Shown here: one piece after another, positions 63,761 through 64,000 of the stretch
Layout: each line of letters begins with the position of its first letter
How positions within the stretch are numbered: position 1 is the first letter of the stretch
Source: Tigriopus japonicus
Taxonomy: Eukaryota; Arthropoda; Copepoda; Harpacticoida; Harpacticidae
Assembly: GCA_010645155.1 (NCBI GenBank)
Contig: CM021322.1
Coordinates: 3,340,245 to 3,404,244 of the forward strand
DNA length: 64,000 nt
Direction: 5' to 3'
The notes under the pieces: model-generated
Database searches by the model: none
What the model was told of the DNA's origin: nothing
What the model saw: the letters and a program-made list of their open reading frames with translations, nothing else
Translations under genes and position numbers: made by a program

Positions 63761-63834
63761 TTTTTGGACACTTTTGGACACTCCTATTTTTGGACAGCCT
63801 TATTTTTGGACACTTTTGGACACCTTTTGGACAG
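63761..63834 (-). repeat. TGTCCAAAA array, right arm (inverse)
   Basis: Read on the minus strand, this arm repeats TGTCCAAAA with spacings of about 10 to 18 bases, mirroring the left arm of the same element. It is shorter and less regular than the left array. Confidence 0.85.
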
Positions 63835-63874
63835 GGGTGGTCAAAATGTCCAAAAATCAAATGCCCACCCTGGT

Positions 63875-64000
63875 CAGGGGTGAAGTCAATAGAGGAAGAA
63901 AATTCCCTGCACTCTTTCTCAGCAATAACCATGACTGTGAAGCACAAGAGGGAAGAGAATTCAGCAGCCCTGCAATTTCATTTCCTATCACACTGTTGCC
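63875..64000. other. Right edge, nothing recognised
   Basis: The last 126 bases after the mobile element contain no recognisable feature. Confidence 0.5.

Larger units (their letters stand above)
62616..63872. mobile_element. 1.26-kb hAT-type MITE with decamer arrays at both ends
   Basis: ACCAGGGTGGGCATTT at 62614-62629 has a perfect inverse complement at 63859-63874. The end CAGGG fits the hAT pattern (C/T)A(A/G)NG, and the CAGGGTGGGCA start is of a kind common in hAT elements. If the ends are placed at that C and its partner G, the 8-base flanks GTTCTTAC and GTCAGGGG do not match well, so the target duplication is lost or the boundary differs. Next to each end are arrays of TGTCCAAAAG-like units in inverse orientation. 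The AT-rich middle (about 62880-63740) has short frames on both strands (up to 91 codons, 63166-63441 minus) but no recognisable transposase. It is therefore probably non-autonomous. Confidence 0.75.

Noticed and set aside
1..64000. CRISPR arrays, rRNA operons, bacterial-type operons or a viral gene set
   Set aside because: No regularly spaced identical repeats, no rRNA-like sequence, no consecutive same-strand genes, and no viral replication or capsid-like frames were seen.

Overview
The window looks like nuclear DNA of a small-genome animal. It is moderately AT-rich with very little coding sequence, has microsatellites, several short inverted-repeat DNA transposons with hAT-type ends, AATAAA poly(A) signals and GT/AG splice-like junctions, and shows no operons or ribosome-binding sites. 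An arthropod, perhaps a copepod-type crustacean, is my best guess, but no conserved marker gene is present to prove it.

Left end (1-8 kb). One convincing gene lies on the minus strand (3629-4609). It encodes a 326-residue, probably secreted, highly charged protein of unknown family, with several furin-like basic sites and a hydrophobic C-terminus. A GC-richer upstream zone (about 4650-5230) may hold its promoter and a small first exon. From 5.5 to 7.9 kb there are coding-like scraps, some broken by stops, around an AT-rich inverted-repeat element (6548-7004).

Middle (8-60 kb). About 52 kb has no gene I can defend. It holds one very clear hAT-type MITE (9550-9888), scattered microsatellites, coding-like fragments around 15-18 kb, a GC-rich cluster of TGACCC-type repeats beside a perfect E-box palindrome (35.82-35.92 kb), and a GC-rich tRNA-arm-like hairpin at 47.5 kb. 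This could be a regulatory desert, or long introns of a gene whose exons lie outside or are too short to recognise.

Right end (60-64 kb). A second convincing gene (60588-61556, minus) encodes a 322-residue, Ser/Thr/Pro-rich, apparently disordered protein with adaptor-style linear motifs (PPLPPR, DPF, YxxV/YxxI). Head-to-head with it, only 110 bp away, is a likely first coding exon on the plus strand (61667-61835). It has a textbook signal peptide, an RNKR furin-type site and a GTAAGT donor. The right edge is filled by a 1.26-kb hAT-type MITE (62616-63872) whose two ends carry inverted arrays of a TGTCCAAAA(G/A) decamer.

I found no rRNA, no intact tRNA, no CRISPR array and no intact transposase. 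The most useful leads are the two orphan genes, the divergent secreted-protein exon, and the structures of the three DNA elements. Coding calls rest on reading-frame content only; no homology search was possible.
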